Source: Nocardioides sp. InS609-2
GTDB taxonomy: Bacteria > Actinomycetota > Actinomycetes > Propionibacteriales > Nocardioidaceae
Length of the DNA: 64,000 bases
Direction of reading: 5' to 3'
NCBI RefSeq assembly: GCF_023208195.1
Contig: NZ_CP060034.1
Location: forward strand, 3,906,001-3,970,000
A program made the translations under genes and the position numbers. The notes below the pieces were generated by a model. It was not told the origin of the DNA. It saw only the letters and a list, made by a program, of their open reading frames with translations, and made no database searches. Below, one piece after another: positions 62,692 through 64,000 of this stretch; positions within the stretch are counted from its first letter, which is position 1, and every line of letters starts with the position of its first letter.

Positions 62692-63771
62692 GTGGAGAAG
62701 TCGTCGTCAGGACAGGCTCGCACGACCGGCTGGCTGGTGCGGCGCACCCTCGTCGGAGTACTGCTTTTCGGTGCTCTGGTACAGGTCGTCCTCATCATCT
62801 ACTACCTCGGTGCGGCGCACAGCCCGAGGCCGCACCACCTTCCCGTCGGGTACATCTCGACCGACGCCATGGCTTCAGAGGTCGAGGCTCAGATTGAGGA
62901 GGGGGGCAGTTTCGCTGCCCGTCGATTCACCGACGAACCCGCCCTCACCGCCGCGGTCCGGGCCAAGGACATCTACGGAGGAGTAGACCTCACCAGTGAG
63001 CAGCCCGAGCTGTACCTCGCTTCGGCCGCAGGCACGAGTGCGGCGACCGCGATCCGCAACACCTTCACAGAGGTCGTCGAGCGACGGCGCGCCGACCAGG
63101 TCCAGCGGCTCGTCGCGGCGGGGCGACCTGTGCCCGCGGACACCGTCGAGCAACTGACCGAGCCGCCGTCGGTCACCGATCTGGTGCCGCTGCCCGATGC
63201 CGACCGCGGAGGCACCTCATTGGGCCTGCTCGTCCAGGTTCTCGCCATCGGCGCCACCATTGCCTCCATCGAGCTGGGGAAGCTTGGCGTGCACACGACG
63301 CGCTCGGCCCGCCGCGGGTTCGTGCACGCCGCCGTTCTCGTCTTGTACGGCATCGTCTCCGCCGCGGCGGTCGCCGTGGGGGCCAGCCTTTTCGGCGTCA
63401 TTCCCTCCGGCGAGGTGCTTTCCCTGTTCGCCTCGTTCGCCTTGCTCTCACTTGCCCTCAGCTGCTCGGTCGCTGCAGCCGTCGCGCTCCTTGGACCTGG
63501 GGGAGCGATGCTCGGAACGCTGTACTTCCTCGTGGGGATCGTCATCTCGGGTTCCTCGGTCGTCCCTGAGTTCCTCCCGTCCTGGGCTCGCGTCTTGGGA
63601 CAAGCCCTACCACCCGGGTCAGGTGCCAGTTTGATCCGCGAGCGTCTCTACTTCCCCGACGCCTCCGTTGCGGGCCCGGCTTCGGTACTCGCCGGCTACG
63701 CCGTGGTCGGGCTTGTCGTCGTCCTCATCACCAACGCCCTGCCCAGCACGAAGGTTCGTGCCGCGCCATGA
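62692..63771 (+). CDS. ABC-2-type permease-like membrane protein
   Basis: A 359-residue membrane protein. One helix (residues 17-40) is followed by a large extracytoplasmic domain (to about 175), then about five or six helices (180-205, 215-240, 247-268, 272-292, 325-350). That layout is typical of ABC-2/YhgE-Pip-like permeases. FLVGIVISGSSVVPEFLPSW with LPPGSGASLIR is the usual loop and final region. No ATPase gene is visible within the window, but the 3' side is cut off at 64000. GTG 62692 follows AAGGAGG. Confidence 0.72.
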   Translation: MEKSSSGQARTTGWLVRRTLVGVLLFGALVQVVLIIYYLGAAHSPRPHHLPVGYISTDAMASEVEAQIEEGGSFAARRFTDEPALTAAVRAKDIYGGVDLTSEQPELYLASAAGTSAATAIRNTFTEVVERRRADQVQRLVAAGRPVPADTVEQLTEPPSVTDLVPLPDADRGGTSLGLLVQVLAIGATIASIELGKLGVHTTRSARRGFVHAAVLVLYGIVSAAAVAVGASLFGVIPSGEVLSLFASFALLSLALSCSVAAAVALLGPGGAMLGTLYFLVGIVISGSSVVPEFLPSWARVLGQALPPGSGASLIRERLYFPDASVAGPASVLAGYAVVGLVVVLITNALPSTKVRAAP

Positions 63772-64000
63772 TCAGCGACGAGGTCGCGCAGCAGTCGACG
63801 TGAGCTTGAGGGCGTCGAGGAAGACACCCGGCCGCTGCCGTCTCAACAAACTCCCGTCGCATCGCTGCCGAGCGCAGCGACCGGACATCATGCCCAGGTT
63901 CCGGGGTCGCGCCGTCGCATCGTCATCCGCGCAGCCATGTGCTCCAAGCCAGTCACCCCCGAGGGACAGACCGCGGCGGAGCTGCGTGCCAGGCCGCCCC
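63772..64000. other. window-end region, nothing supported
   Basis: 229 bp after the membrane protein gene. A short ATG frame overlaps its stop but ends after 11 codons. No gene can be called before the window ends. Confidence 0.4.

Overview
The window is high-GC DNA (about 70 percent) with actinobacterial codon use, frequent GTG starts and ATGA/GTGA stop-start overlaps. The gene families (TraG-like coupling proteins with actinobacterial neighbours, Pls-type A domain, MmyB-type regulator, IS1380/IS21/IS256/IS3 elements) fit a Micrococcales- or Propionibacteriales-like actinobacterium. The DNA looks like part of a plasmid or integrative conjugative element carrying a large biosynthetic cluster.

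Layout. 1-2865: a four-gene conjugation module (membrane protein, VirD4/TraG-like ATPase, two small proteins), the last gene cut after 23 codons. 3332-39523: a dissociated non-ribosomal peptide cluster. 39710-51356: a scrap yard of insertion sequences bounded by two inverted IS1380 copies, holding a truncated Pls-type adenylation gene, a BBE-like flavin oxidase, a sulfotransferase and several broken transposases. 51357-59110: plasmid functions (truncated ParB-like protein, SSB, an M23 peptidase fused to an exonuclease/phosphatase domain) and a second, diverged copy of the conjugation module, cut by an IS21 remnant. 60150-64000: a broken VOC gene, a quinone oxidoreductase divergent from an XRE/MmyB-type regulator, and an ABC-2-like membrane protein.

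The cluster. Two precursor pathways can be read. Arginine beta-hydroxylase (18161-19189) and a capreomycidine-synthase homologue (19638-20765) should turn L-arginine into capreomycidine. A PduX-like threonine kinase, a cysteine-synthase-like PLP enzyme fused to an ATP-grasp domain, and an argininosuccinate-lyase homologue (26043-30732) match the route to 2,3-diaminobutyrate. Adenylation, carrier and condensation activities sit on separate small proteins: A at 7312-8886, A-T at 20762-22735, A-T-TE-like at 30729-33257; carriers at 8889, 11010 and 14370; condensation proteins at 5948, 9745 and 11473. A phosphopantetheinyl transferase, two atypical P450s, a transglutaminase-like protein, a B12 radical SAM enzyme, a DUF2156 aminoacyltransferase-like protein and an MFS exporter complete it. 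The product is inferred to be a small peptide built from capreomycidine, diaminobutyrate and probably an aliphatic amino acid; I do not recognise a known compound.

Striking points: a recurrent 14-bp inverted-repeat motif in the promoter regions of the cluster; several pseudo-enzymes (a TE-like domain without its serine, a TauD-like protein lacking both metal histidines, a metallophosphoesterase without its metal-binding centre); and two sequence-diverged copies of one conjugation module flanking the whole cargo.
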